Of a stretch of 64,000 nucleotides of DNA, positions 20,496-29,744 are shown piece after piece. This stretch comes from Planctomycetota bacterium (lineage in GTDB: Bacteria > Planctomycetota > Phycisphaerae > Phycisphaerales > UBA1924). The position numbers were made by a program, and so were the translations under genes. Positions within the stretch are counted from its first letter, which is position 1. The number at the start of each line of letters is the position of its first letter. The notes beneath the pieces are model-generated. The model worked only from the letters and a program-made list of their open reading frames with translations. It made no database searches and had not been told where the DNA came from. The DNA lies in NCBI GenBank assembly GCA_013285505.1, contig CP053450.1:356796-420795 (forward strand), given 5' to 3'.

Positions 20496-21056
20496 ATGAC
20501 GACATCGATCGACCGTTCCGGGCTGGCCGCGAAAATCGCTGAGGTCGCGCTGCTGCGCGGCGAGTTCACGCTCCGTTCGGGACGCACCAGCAGCTATTAC
20601 CTCGACAAGTACCTCTTCAGCACCCGTCCCGAGCTGCTGCGCGAGCTTGGGGTGCTCTTTGCCGAGCGGGTCGAGCAGATCGCGGCCGCGGACGGCGCGC
20701 GCCGATCGCCCGCCTCGCCGGTGCCGAACTCGGCGGCATCCCGCTGGTGGCGGTCGCGAGCCTCGAGACGGGGCTGCCCTCGCTGTTTGTGCGCAACGCC
20801 AAGAAGGGCTACGGCACCGCCAAGCAGCTCGAAGGTGTGCTCAACCAGGGCGACCGGGTCGTCTTCGTCGAGGACGTCGCAACATCCGGCGGTCAGGCGC
20901 TCGAGGCGATCAACGTGCTGCGTGAGGCCGGGGCGGACGTGCGGGCGATCATTTGCACGATCGACCGGCAGGAGGGGCGCCCGCGAGAACATCGAGGCCG
21001 CGGGCGTGCGGTTCGAGGCGCTGTTTACCAAGGCCGATCTCGGGATCAACGAGTAG
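20496..21056 (+). CDS. pyrE: Orotate phosphoribosyltransferase (two frame breaks)
   Basis: De novo pyrimidine synthesis: orotate plus PRPP gives OMP. The N-terminus RGEFTLRSGRTSSYYLDKY and the PRPP-binding loop VVFVEDVATSGGQALEAI are diagnostic. The frame breaks at 20693-20703 (an extra GC pair in a GCGC run; repair gives DGAPIARLAGAELGGIPL) and at 20974-20979 (GGGGCGCC read as GGGCGCC gives QEGARENIEAAG). The repaired length of ~185 residues fits the family. It is convergent with a dockerin gene, with a 3-base gap between stops. Confidence 0.9.
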   Translation: MTTSIDRSGLAAKIAEVALLRGEFTLRSGRTSSYYLDKYLFSTRPELLRELGVLFAERVEQIAAADGARRSPASPVPNSAASRWWRSRASRRGCPRCLCATPRRATAPPSSSKVCSTRATGSSSSRTSQHPAVRRSRRSTCCVRPGRTCGRSFARSTGRRGARENIEAAGVRFEALFTKADLGINE

Positions 21057-21059
21057 CGA

Positions 21060-22432
21060 TCAGACGCACCCGGCCGCCCAGACATTCAGGAACGCCAGCA
21101 CGTCGAGCGTGTTGATGACGCCGTCGTCGTTGTAGTCGGCGCGGGGGTCGTCGTTGGTCCAGGCGTTGAGGAACGCCAGGACGTCGAGTGTGTTGGCGAT
21201 GCCGTCGTTGTTGAAATCGGCCGGGCAGTCCTGCCCCGCGACCATCCGCAGCCGCACGCGGCGGCCCTCGGTCAGCGCGCCAGCGGGATGACCCCACCGT
21301 CCGCCGAATAGGCCGCCCAGTCGAGCAGACCGTCAAAGACGGGCGTGTTGGCGTTGTTGTCGGTGTCGCTGAAGTCGATCAGCGCCGTCCAGTCGCCCGA
21401 GAGGCCGGAGAGCGCGTACCCGTCGGTGCAGCACGTGCTCCACGCCTGCTCCGCGGTGAAGACCGAGTCTCCCGGCTCGCCGATGTACGGCCCTTCCTCG
21501 ATATTCTCCGGATCGTCCTCGACGGTCCGCACCAGGCCGTCCGGATCGTTGAGCACCTCGACGCGCGTCTCGGCGCGGCCGCCGTCGGGGTCGTCGGGGA
21601 ACGCCCGGTCGTGGACCACCACCAGCGTCAGGCCATCGGTGGTCTCGGCCAGCAGCAGGTGCGAGCGGTCGGCCTCGGGGTTGAGGATCAGGCCGTTCCA
21701 CGAATCACCCTCCGGCACGTTGTAGGCATACAGCGACGCGGCCGAGGCGTTGTAGGGATAGGCGAGCAGGTTGCCGAGGATGTTGCTGTTGAAGTCCCCT
21801 ACGCCGGGTGCCGATTCCTGCGCGAGTTCGACGAGCGCGCCGCAGTCCTGACCCTCACACGGTCGGGTAAAGGACAGAAAGTCCACGGCGTAGCCGACAC
21901 CGTTCCCCGCCGGAGCGTCAACGACGACGCGGTCGATCGCGTTGCCGGCGACGAAGAACTGCGTGGAGCGCGCATTGCCCGTGCCCTGATCGCCCGCCGA
22001 CTTGGTCTCGCTGGCGACCTCGACGCCGTTTTCGAAGGCCCGGACCGTGAAGACGTCCGAGCCATCGATATCGACGATGTAGAGCCGCACACTCGTGACG
22101 GGCGGGTCGAACTCGATCACGATGTCGTCGTCCGACGTGGTGTAGTCGCCGCCGACCGCCGGGTCGGTCAGGCCGGCGATGCCGTCGGCCATGGGGTTGT
22201 CGTTCCCGCTCCCGCCGAACGCCCGCAGCGGAGAGCCCTCCTCGGCGATGATCGGAAGGGCGTTCGCGTCGTTGAGCATCGAAAACACCACACCCGACGG
22301 GATGTACTGCAGGTCGATCTCGGTGTCCTCAGCGAAGCCCTCGAAGTCAACGACGAACAGCCGCTGCCCCTGGCCCCGGGCCGCGCCGGACATCAAGAGC
22401 ACCGACAGAACGGCAATCAGCAGACGCGGCAT
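21060..22432 (-). CDS. Secreted protein with C-terminal GC-type dockerin (frame break)
   Basis: An exported protein of about 457 residues. The signal peptide is MPRLLIAVLSVLLMSGAARG. A beta-rich domain (residues ~25-190, with VTSVRLYIVDIDGSDVFTVR) resembles jelly-roll domains of anchored planctomycete proteins. The last ~60 residues form two Ca-binding dockerin-like repeats (DFNNDGIANTLDVLAFLNAW and DYNDDGVINTLDVLAFLNVW) ending in a Gly-Cys-Val tail. The break at 21274-21281 separates the dockerin; removing two bases from the GCGCGC run joins GGVIPLA to LTEGRRVRL. Substrate and binding partner are unknown. Confidence 0.75.
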
Positions 22433-22582
22433 GAGAAGACTCCTCCAAAGAGCGCGATACCTCGCCGGAGCATACGCGGAGGCCTCAACCCCTCCAAGAC
22501 ATTGTGAGTCGTGCGCGACGGGCCGTGAGCCACCGCGTCAATCTGGGAAACTTGTGCCCGCGGGTCGAGCCCCGCCGTCCGG

Positions 22583-22825
22583 CTAGAACACCCAGAACAT
22601 GACGAACGCGAGCAGCACCAGCACCGTCGTCGCGATCGCCCACACCGGCATGCCGCCGGACTCGGCCTCACGCGGCAGGCCACAGTGCGGGCAGACCTCC
22701 GCCTGGTCGTAGTACTCCTCGCCGCAGTGCGGGCACGGCATGAACTCGCTGCCGAACTGGTCAAGGTCGGAGGCGGAGGGGCCGTCGGGGTCGAGGCCTT
22801 CGTCGAAATCGGGGGTCTGTTGCAT
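22583..22825 (-). CDS. Small zinc-ribbon membrane protein
   Basis: An 80-residue protein with two CPHCG knuckles 14 residues apart (PCPHCGEEYYDQAEVCPHCG) and a single C-terminal membrane helix (MPVWAIATTVLVLLAFVMFWVF). The four Cys should bind one zinc on the cytoplasmic side. ATG 22825 starts the acidic N-terminus MQQTPDFDEG; the longer upstream frame is low-complexity. It is the shortest of four zinc-knuckle membrane proteins in this window. Function is unknown. Confidence 0.7.
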   Translation of the reverse strand: MQQTPDFDEGLDPDGPSASDLDQFGSEFMPCPHCGEEYYDQAEVCPHCGLPREAESGGMPVWAIATTVLVLLAFVMFWVF

Positions 22826-22879
22826 CGCGGGGGAGGGTAGGAGGCACGCACGCGGCAGGCGTGAGGCACGCATCCGGCG

Positions 22880-23404
22880 TCAGTGCAGCAGCTCCAAGGC
22901 GGACCGGATGAGCCACGGCAGGATGAGCCCCGCACAACACATCCACACGATGATCCTCGTCCGGCGGCGAGCGGTGCGGCACTGGGCGATGACACCCCGC
23001 CGGCGCTGCCCCTTCCGCAGAGTCAACAGCGTCGAGACCGAGTATGCGGCGATCGGCACGTACACACACAAGTACGGCAGCCAGATACTCGCGGTGCCGA
23101 ACGTGCCAAAGACGAGCAGATAGTAAAGATACTGCAGCACCGTCGGTGCAGCGAGGACGACACCGAGCACCGCGACCCACCTGGCGATCCGGACAACCTG
23201 CCCCGCGTCGGCACCGTCGTCGAGCCGCAGCCTCACCCGCCACCCGCACTCCGGGCACGTCGCGCTTCTGAGCCCGGCCAGCGAGTAGCCGCACTCCGGG
23301 CACGCCGCGGCACCATCGCCGAGCAACGCGAGCACGTGCTCGAACGAGTCCCCTCCGGGTGCATCCGGTGCCGAAGCAGAATCCTGTGGTGTCGCACCAT
23401 GCAT
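22880..23404 (-). CDS. Zinc-knuckle membrane protein
   Basis: A 174-residue protein. Residues ~34-55 carry CPECGYSLAGLRSATCPECG. Three or four membrane helices follow (VAVLGVVLAAPTVLQYLYYL; WLPYLCVYVPIAAYSVSTLL; IIVWMCCAGLILPWLI). I choose ATG 23404; ATG 23425 is possible but would overlap the divergent gene at 23424. The architecture matches the protein at 29245-29691 and suggests a planctomycete-specific family with no assigned role. Confidence 0.7.
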   Translation of the reverse strand: MHGATPQDSASAPDAPGGDSFEHVLALLGDGAAACPECGYSLAGLRSATCPECGWRVRLRLDDGADAGQVVRIARWVAVLGVVLAAPTVLQYLYYLLVFGTFGTASIWLPYLCVYVPIAAYSVSTLLTLRKGQRRRGVIAQCRTARRRTRIIVWMCCAGLILPWLIRSALELLH

Positions 23405-23423
23405 CGCCGATAGGCTACCACCC

Positions 23424-24265
23424 ATGCGGCACAACCGTACCTCCAATCTCTGCCTGTGCACCCTCATCGCCGCGACTCTCGGCGGGTGCGCCGCCCAATC
23501 AGCGAAGCACTCGCCGGCAGCGCGCGCGCAAGACCCGCTGCCGCGAAGCGCCGCCACCACCCCCCCACCGCTGCCGGCCGCACCCCGAACGTGGGAGCGC
23601 ATCGGCACCTCAACGCAGGGCCGCCCGATCGAGGCCACCACGATCGGCATGGGCGGCACGGGCGGGACGGTCGCGCCGCGTGTGCTGCTGGTCGGCGGCA
23701 TCCACGGTGATGAGCCCGAGGGCGGGCGAACGATCGACGCGGTCGAGGCCTACCTGCGCACGCTGCGTCCGGGCGCGACGGTGCGCATCGTGCGCGATGC
23801 CAACCCCGACGGCACGGCCGCGAGATCACGCCACAGCCGCCACCGACATCGACCTCAACCGCAACTGGCCCGCGGCCAACTTCCGCCCCGGCTCGTCCCG
23901 CGGCCCGGCCCCGCTCAGCGAGCCCGAGACCAGAGCGGCTCCACGACGAGCTCGAACGGTTCGGCCCCGATGTGGTGCTCGTTGTTCACTCCTCATCGCG
24001 CGGGCCCTTTGTCAACTACGACGGCCCGGCGGTGGAGCTGGCGACAGTCTTCGCCTCGGCCGCAGCCGCGTCCGACACCCGCTGGCGCGTCGTGCCAGAC
24101 ATGGGCTACGCCACCCCCGGCTCGCTGGGGTCGTACGTCGGCATCGACCGCGGCGTGCCGATCCTGACGCTGGAGTTCGACCGCGGACACGAGTCGGACG
24201 CCGCGTGGATCGCGATGCGCGACGGTGTGCGCGCGGTGATCGAGCACGCGCAGCTGGCGCGGTAG
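23424..24265 (+). CDS. M14-family zinc peptidase lipoprotein (two frame breaks)
   Basis: A lipid-anchored metallopeptidase of the M14 type, like murein tripeptide amidase MpaA. The lipobox is ATLGGC near residue 22. Catalytic signatures are GGIHGDEPEG (zinc His and Glu), NPDG, IDLNRNWP and a late VVHSSS (zinc His). Breaks at 23835-23841 (AGCCGCC read as AGCGCC) and 23935-23940 (GCGGCT read as GCGCT) restore RHSATDIDLNRNW and TRALHDELERFG. A decayed partial copy at 25515-25717 preserves the unbroken frame at the first site, supporting that repair. The likely substrate is peptidoglycan peptide. Confidence 0.78.
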
Positions 24266-24269
24266 CGCG

Positions 24270-25247
24270 TCAGTCAAGGAACGATTGCAGCTTCGTCTCG
24301 AACGGGAACTCGAGCAGCCGGAACTCCGTCGCGACCAGGACTCGGACCGCCCCGACCTGCGCGTCCGCCTCGAGCCGGAATGGCTCGTCAAGCTCCTCAT
24401 ACAACCCCTCCGATCGATCACTGCCGGCACCGAAGATCTCGTAGTGCCCGAGCACACCCCCCGAATCGTCCAGCAACTGATAACCGAGAACGAGCGGTGG
24501 CCGGTGCCGGTCGTAGCCCCGCCGATGGTCGTGGCCTTCGATGAAATGCTCGGTCAGATGAAGCGGCCTCGGGTCGAGCTGCGGCTCGCCCCCGGTGTTG
24601 CTGACAAACGTCCACAGGTTGATGTGCCCGCTCCGCCCGTCCTGCGCGAAGCTGCGCAGCGCGACGTAGGCACCGTCGGCGATCTTCGCGAACGCCATCG
24701 GGAGTTCGGTGGTGTGAACGTCCATGACCAGCTCTCGGACCTGCGCAAGCTCGATCACCTCCGCAGCGCCCTTCACCGTGACCGTTTCGGCCGCGGCCTC
24801 GGGAAGCCCGTCGAGATGTCCACTCCCCTGCAGCCGCAGCGGCGGCGTGGCCGCGAAGTGAAAGTACGGCCAACGCTCCGGATCGTCCGCGTGTGGTCTT
24901 GCCCCGCCGCGGTCGAAGTTGATCGGCGCGCCAGCGGCATCGTGCAGCGAATCTATCCGGAACCAACTCGAGGTCATCGTGTAGGGCACCTCGTCGACGA
25001 GGCGGGTGACAGGCCCGCCGAGACTGATCGAGAGCGCACCGTCGATGTGCCGAGAGTGGCGCAACGAGGCGGACAGAATGTCTACCCGATACGCCGCCGG
25101 CGCCGTGTCTTCGTCCATCGCCACCGGAGGATCCACGGCTGCGGGCAGATCCTCGTCGCGATCCGCCCCGCATCCCCCGGCAGCGAGAGCCGAGAGGACG
25201 ACGACCAGCGACGCGTGCACACTCGACGATGTGGTGCGGTGCGGCAT
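24270..25247 (-). CDS. Lipoprotein of unknown function
   Basis: A 325-residue protein with a lipoprotein signal (LVVVLSALAAGGC, Cys near residue 27). An Asp/Ala/Pro-rich linker and a ~270-residue beta-rich domain follow (WPYFHFAATPPLRLQGSG; LWTFVSNTGGEPQLDPRP). No catalytic motif is recognised. ATG 25247 is the only start that places the lipobox correctly. It is convergent with the M14 peptidase (4-base gap). The frame is intact. Confidence 0.65.
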   Translation of the reverse strand: MPHRTTSSSVHASLVVVLSALAAGGCGADRDEDLPAAVDPPVAMDEDTAPAAYRVDILSASLRHSRHIDGALSISLGGPVTRLVDEVPYTMTSSWFRIDSLHDAAGAPINFDRGGARPHADDPERWPYFHFAATPPLRLQGSGHLDGLPEAAAETVTVKGAAEVIELAQVRELVMDVHTTELPMAFAKIADGAYVALRSFAQDGRSGHINLWTFVSNTGGEPQLDPRPLHLTEHFIEGHDHRRGYDRHRPPLVLGYQLLDDSGGVLGHYEIFGAGSDRSEGLYEELDEPFRLEADAQVGAVRVLVATEFRLLEFPFETKLQSFLD

Positions 25248-25514
25248 GAAGAATCCACCAGGGTGCGGACCGGATGGTCGGACCTGCACATCAGCGTAAC
25301 GCCTCTCACCACGCGCGCCCCGAATCGCCGCCCCCACACATGGTCCGATAGCCGAATTCCTTGCACTGCACCGGGAAGTCGTTGCTGCGACATGTGTTGA
25401 AGCACGGGTGCGCTCACAGCACGAGTCCAGATTCCAATTGCACACCAATCACTCGCATGTGCTGCGGCACGCAACTGTGTCGCAAAGCCCTCGGCGTTCC
25501 GATCCAGTGTCCTG

Positions 25515-25717
25515 ATCCGGACACCGCCGCGAGATCCCGCCACTGCGCCACCAATATCGACCTCCATCGCGACAGGCCCGCGACCGGATTTCGGCCGGGG
25601 TCTTCGCGCAGCCCGGCGGCAGAGTTGACGACGGTCTTCGCCTCGGTCGCAGCCGCGTGGATCGCGATGCGCGACGGTGTGCGCACTGTGATCGAGCACG
25701 CGCGGATGGCGCGGTAG
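25515..25717 (+). pseudogene. Decayed partial copy of the M14 peptidase gene
   Basis: Three blocks match the gene at 23424-24265 in order, with the sequence between them deleted. 25515-25615 corresponds to about 23803-23905. 25616-25660 corresponds to about 24022-24068. 25660-25717 corresponds to about 24206-24265, including the stop codon. The catalytic IDLNRNWP has become IDLHRDRP, and the zinc-ligand regions HGDEPEG and VVHSSS are missing. The copy ends 9 bases before the sulfatase start. The rest of 25248-25514 holds no gene I can support. Confidence 0.8.
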
Positions 25718-25726
25718 ACTCGCGGC

Positions 25727-27151
25727 GTGCGAACCCCCCCACCACTCCTGCGGCAGACCGCGTACCTCTTCCTGCTCTGGACGGTCTGGGCGTCGTCGTC
25801 GTTCGCCCGGCAACCCAACATCATCCTGATCGTCGCCGACGACCTCGGCTGGAGTGATATCGCGTGCTTCGGCAGCGAGTTCCACCGGACGTCGCGGCTG
25901 GACGACCTCGCCCGGCGCGGCGTGCGGTTCACCAACGCCTACGCCAACGCGCCAAACTGTGCGCCGAGCCGCGCGTGCCTGATGACCGGCCTCTACCCGC
26001 CGCGGCACGGCGTCTACACCGTCGGTTCCTCTGCGCGGGGCAAGGCCGCGAACCGAAAGCTCGTCCCCACTCCCAACCGCACCGATCTCGACGAGGAGTG
26101 TGTCACCCTCGCGGAGGTTCTGCAGCGGGCGGGCTACGCCACCGCGACCGTCGGCAAGTGGCACCTCGGCGAAGACCCGGCCCGACACGGCTTCGATGTC
26201 AACGTCGGCGGGTTCGCGGCCGGCCACCCGAAGAGCTACTTCAGCCCGTACCAGAACCCCGCACTGCCGGACGGCGACGATGGCGAGTACCTCACCGACC
26301 GGCTCACCGACGAGGCGATCGGGTTCATCGAGCAAAGTCGCGACGGGCCGTTCTTTCTGTATCTCCCCTACTACACGGTCCACACACCGATCCAGGGCCG
26401 GCCGGAGATGGTCGAGGAGCAGCGAACGCGAGCCAGGCGAGATGCGCGCATCAAACCCGCATACGCCGCGATGGTCGAGCGGCTGGACTTCTCCGTCGGG
26501 CGCGTGCTCGACGCGCTCGATCGACTGGAACTGGCCGACACCACCACGGTGGTCTTCCTGTCCGATAACGGCGGGCACGGCCTCTACACCGACAACGCGC
26601 CGCTGCGGGGCAGCAAGGGAATGCTGTACGAGGGCGGGATCCGCGTGCCGCTGATCGTCGCGGGGCCGGGTGTGTCACGCATCGGCGAAGTAGAGGACAC
26701 CCCCGTCATCGGCACGGACCTCTTCCCCACGATCACGGAGATTGCGGGCGTGTCGGGATGGATGGATCTCTCACTCGACGGCCGCAGCCTGGTGCCGTTG
26801 CTCGATCGTGATGCAGCGCCCGCCGTGCACAGTGCGCGCGCGCACTCGTGGGAACAACGCCCGCTGTTCTGGCACTTCCCGGCCTATCTCGAGGCATACC
26901 GCCCGAGCGACGGTCACTGGCGCACGACGCCCGCAGCCGCCGTGCGGATCGGTCGCTACAAACTCATCGAGTTCTTCGAGGATGGGCGGCAGGAGCTGTA
27001 CGACCTCTCGAGCGATCCGGGAGAATTACAGGACCTTGCCGCGTCCATGCCCGAGCGCGTCGCGCAGCTCTCCGAAGCGATGCGCGCCTGGCGGGAAGAA
27101 ACAGACGCACCGGTCCCGCACGAACGCGAGCCCGGGTTTGTCACGGAGTAG
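25727..27151 (+). CDS. Secreted type I sulfatase
   Basis: A 474-residue sulfatase hydrolysing sulfate esters. An N-terminal signal sequence (TAYLFLLWTVWASSSFA) precedes NIILIVADDLGW, whose Asp pair binds Ca. The formylglycine site is C78-A-P-S-R82 (PNCAPSRACLMTG), so maturation needs a formylglycine-generating enzyme not seen here. TVGKWHLG and FLSDNGGHG are further family motifs. The start is GTG 25727. Gene and frame are intact. Substrate is unknown. The next four genes on this strand are mostly predicted sulfotransferases, so the locus both adds and removes sulfate, which may or may not be functionally linked. Confidence 0.93.
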   Translation: MRTPPPLLRQTAYLFLLWTVWASSSFARQPNIILIVADDLGWSDIACFGSEFHRTSRLDDLARRGVRFTNAYANAPNCAPSRACLMTGLYPPRHGVYTVGSSARGKAANRKLVPTPNRTDLDEECVTLAEVLQRAGYATATVGKWHLGEDPARHGFDVNVGGFAAGHPKSYFSPYQNPALPDGDDGEYLTDRLTDEAIGFIEQSRDGPFFLYLPYYTVHTPIQGRPEMVEEQRTRARRDARIKPAYAAMVERLDFSVGRVLDALDRLELADTTTVVFLSDNGGHGLYTDNAPLRGSKGMLYEGGIRVPLIVAGPGVSRIGEVEDTPVIGTDLFPTITEIAGVSGWMDLSLDGRSLVPLLDRDAAPAVHSARAHSWEQRPLFWHFPAYLEAYRPSDGHWRTTPAAAVRIGRYKLIEFFEDGRQELYDLSSDPGELQDLAASMPERVAQLSEAMRAWREETDAPVPHEREPGFVTE

Positions 27152-27431
27152 GTGAAAGGACCGGCAAACCAACGCGCCCGAGCGGGCCATCGCCCGGTCC
27201 AAGCCCTCTGGTGCGCGAGCTGCTCTCGTCCGTCCGCAAGTTCAAGATTTTCTGTGCTGTCTGTTGCGCGACCACCGCGGGTGATCACCGCGATGTTGCA
27301 GACCGAAGCATCCGGTAATCGTCCGAAGTGCATCGACGCGAGGACACCGGCACCAATGCCGCGTGCTGCGCGAGATTCCGTGGAACACTTTCCGCGCCCT
27401 GCCGAACAATACGGACCGGGGCAGGAGGTCC

Positions 27432-29191
27432 ATGGCTCGACCCTCGATCCACCAGGCGACACAACTCGCGATGCAAGGCCGAACGCGTGAATCTGTGCAG
27501 CGTTGCCGCGCTGTCCTCGCTTCGCAGCCGGGCAATGTTGGTGCTGCGCGGTTGCTCGGAGAACTGCTCCGCAAACTCGGCCAACACGAGGAGTCCGTCC
27601 GGACACTGGTCGCGCTCCACCGGTCGCGCCCGCACGATGCGCGGGTCGCGTCCGAGCTCGGGGCCAGCCTGGTCGCGGCGCAGCAGGCCACCCAAGCCAT
27701 TCCCCTGCTCAAACGCGCTGTCGATGTCTTCCCCGACGATCCGGCGCACCGCGTCTGGCTCGGCAGAGCGATGATGCAGATGTTCCGGCCCTCCGGCGCG
27801 ATCGCCGCGTTCGAGGAGGCCCGACGGCTCGACCCCGAAGACACCGAGATCAGCCTGCTGCTGGCCTCGGCGCACCTCTCCGCCGGTCAGGCCCTGCTCG
27901 CGCGGCCGATCCTCGAACAGCTCGCCCGCGACGAGCCGGAAGACCCCTCGGTCCAGACCGCCCTCGCCCAGGCCCTCGAGCAACTCTCCTGCCTCACCGA
28001 GGCCCGGGCCGCGTACCGACGCGCCGGGCGCGCCGACCACGACGGGCTCGCGGCCGCCGGCCTAGTTCGGTGTTTGCTCGCCGAGGGACACATCGACGAG
28101 GCCGCCGACGCCGCCCGGGACGCGTTCGACACCGGCCCCACGCCGCACACCACGCTCGCCCTCGCGCGGGTCCTGCTCGCGCGCCGGGCCCCCGACGAGG
28201 CGTGCGCGATCCTCGAACCCGCACTGGCAGAGTCAGCCCGCGCCCGGACCGCTCGGGATCGGGCTGTGGTTTGCCCTCGGCGAGGCGCGCGAACAACTCG
28301 GCGACTACCCCGGCGCCTTCGAGGCGTTCAGCAGGGGCAACGCCCTCTACCCGGCCGGATACAACCCGGACCGCGAGGCGACCCGCCACGCGGCCTGGAT
28401 CGACGCGGCCTACCCGGCGCTCCTGGCACACCCCGAGCCCGTCGGGCGCCGACGCGACCGGCATCGTGTTCATCGTCGGCATGCCCCGGTCCGGAACCAC
28501 ACTGATCGAGCAGGTGCTCGACGCCCACCCCGACGCCCACGGGTGCGGCGAGCTGGCGACGCTCGGCGCCCTGCTCCGCTCCGTCTGCGAGGACGCCGAG
28601 CGGGACTACCCCATTGGGCTGGCCGAGGCGAGCGCCGACCGGCTCACCAGTGCCGCGGCCGAGTACGTCGAGAGCGTCCGCGCGCGCGCGCCGGACGCGT
28701 CCTGCTGGATCGACAAAATGCCCCACAACTTCGAGCGCCTCGGCGCGATCGACGCGCTCTTCCCCGGGGCCCGCGTGATCCACTGCACACGGCACCCGCT
28801 CGATACCTGTCTGTCGTGCTTTGCCACCCAGCTCTCACCACGCCACGACTACGCGACCGACCTGGAACACCTCGGCAGGGCCTACGCGGGCTATTCGCGG
28901 CTCATGCTCGCGCTCAGCGATCGCGTGACAATTCCCATGCAGGAAGTCCGCTACGAGGACGTCGTCGCCGATCTGGAGGGCCAGGCCAGAAAGCTGGTCG
29001 AGTTCGCCGGCCTCCCCTGGCACGACGCCTGCGCCGAGCCCTGGAACAACACGCGGGCGGTCTCGACCGCCAGCGTCGAGCAGGTGCGTCGGCCGGTCTA
29101 CACCTCGTCGGTCCGCCGGTTCGAACGCTACCAGAACCACATCGGCCCGCTGATCGACGTGCTGCGGGCCGAAGGTGTGGAGTTCGCCTAG
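27432..29191 (+). CDS. TPR-sulfotransferase protein, copy 1 (two frame breaks)
   Basis: First of four tandem paralogues. The repaired ~586-residue product has N-terminal tetratricopeptide repeats (residues ~5-300) and a C-terminal PAPS-dependent sulfotransferase domain. The 5'-phosphosulfate loop is VGMPRSGTTLIEQ and the 3'-phosphate region is CTRHPLDTCLSCF. Breaks at 28240-28245 and 28444-28449 are repaired by removing one base from GCGCCC and GGGCGC, giving RAGPLGIGLWFALGEA and EPVGADATGIVF. ATG 27432 has a perfect AGGAGG. No signal peptide is seen, so the enzyme appears cytoplasmic. The acceptor is unknown. Confidence 0.85.
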
Positions 29192-29244
29192 CCCTGTGGC
29201 GGCCGCGCATGCCGAGACGGCCCCGCGCGAATCGCGGCCGGGTA

Positions 29245-29691
29245 TCAGAGCGCATCAAAGAAGACCACAACCACGAAGGTCATCGCGAACAGCAGGAACG
29301 GGAGCGACAGAGCCAGGGACACCAGTCCCGACCGGACCGGCACGCTCAACGCAGCCATCCGCCGCTTGCCGCGGGTCCACCAGACCAGCGCCAACAGGGC
29401 GACCGCCGCGCTGGGGAGGAATCGAAACACGGCGGTGCTCCCAAACATCAGCGCCACAGGGAGCACGCCCCAATGAAACCCGACCGCCGCTGCGACACCC
29501 ACAAGGCCGACGGTGTACCAGCGCGGCGCGGGCTGCTCCCGACGGAGTGTCAGTTCAAGCTCGTGACCGCACTCCGGGCAGACGCTCGTGGCGATCCCGA
29601 GCAGGCTGTACCCACACCCCGGGCACGGCTCATCGTGCTCGGCGAGGAATGCCCGCAACACGGCTTCGCGGCTGGAGTTGTCGCCCGTCAT
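29245..29691 (-). CDS. Zinc-knuckle membrane protein within the sulfotransferase array
   Basis: A 148-residue protein on the opposite strand to its neighbours. CPGCGYSLLGIATSVCPECG at residues ~23-42 is followed by about four membrane helices (VGLVGVAAAVGFHWGVLPVALM; LPSAAVALLALVWW; LALSLPFLLFAMTFVVVVFF). The start ATG 29691 is chosen over 29721 because it begins the cytoplasmic part directly. The same architecture occurs at 22880-23404. Function is unknown. Confidence 0.7.
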   Translation of the reverse strand: MTGDNSSREAVLRAFLAEHDEPCPGCGYSLLGIATSVCPECGHELELTLRREQPAPRWYTVGLVGVAAAVGFHWGVLPVALMFGSTAVFRFLPSAAVALLALVWWTRGKRRMAALSVPVRSGLVSLALSLPFLLFAMTFVVVVFFDAL

Positions 29692-29744
29692 CGCCGACAG
29701 TCTACCGATCGACCCCCCCACCGCCGCCCCTACACTGCCCTCCT

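Noticed and set aside
25361..25717. Intact small gene ending in AWIAMRDGVRTVIEHARMAR
   Set aside because: Its second half is a scrambled, internally deleted copy of the M14 gene and its first half has no coding character, so it is a remnant.
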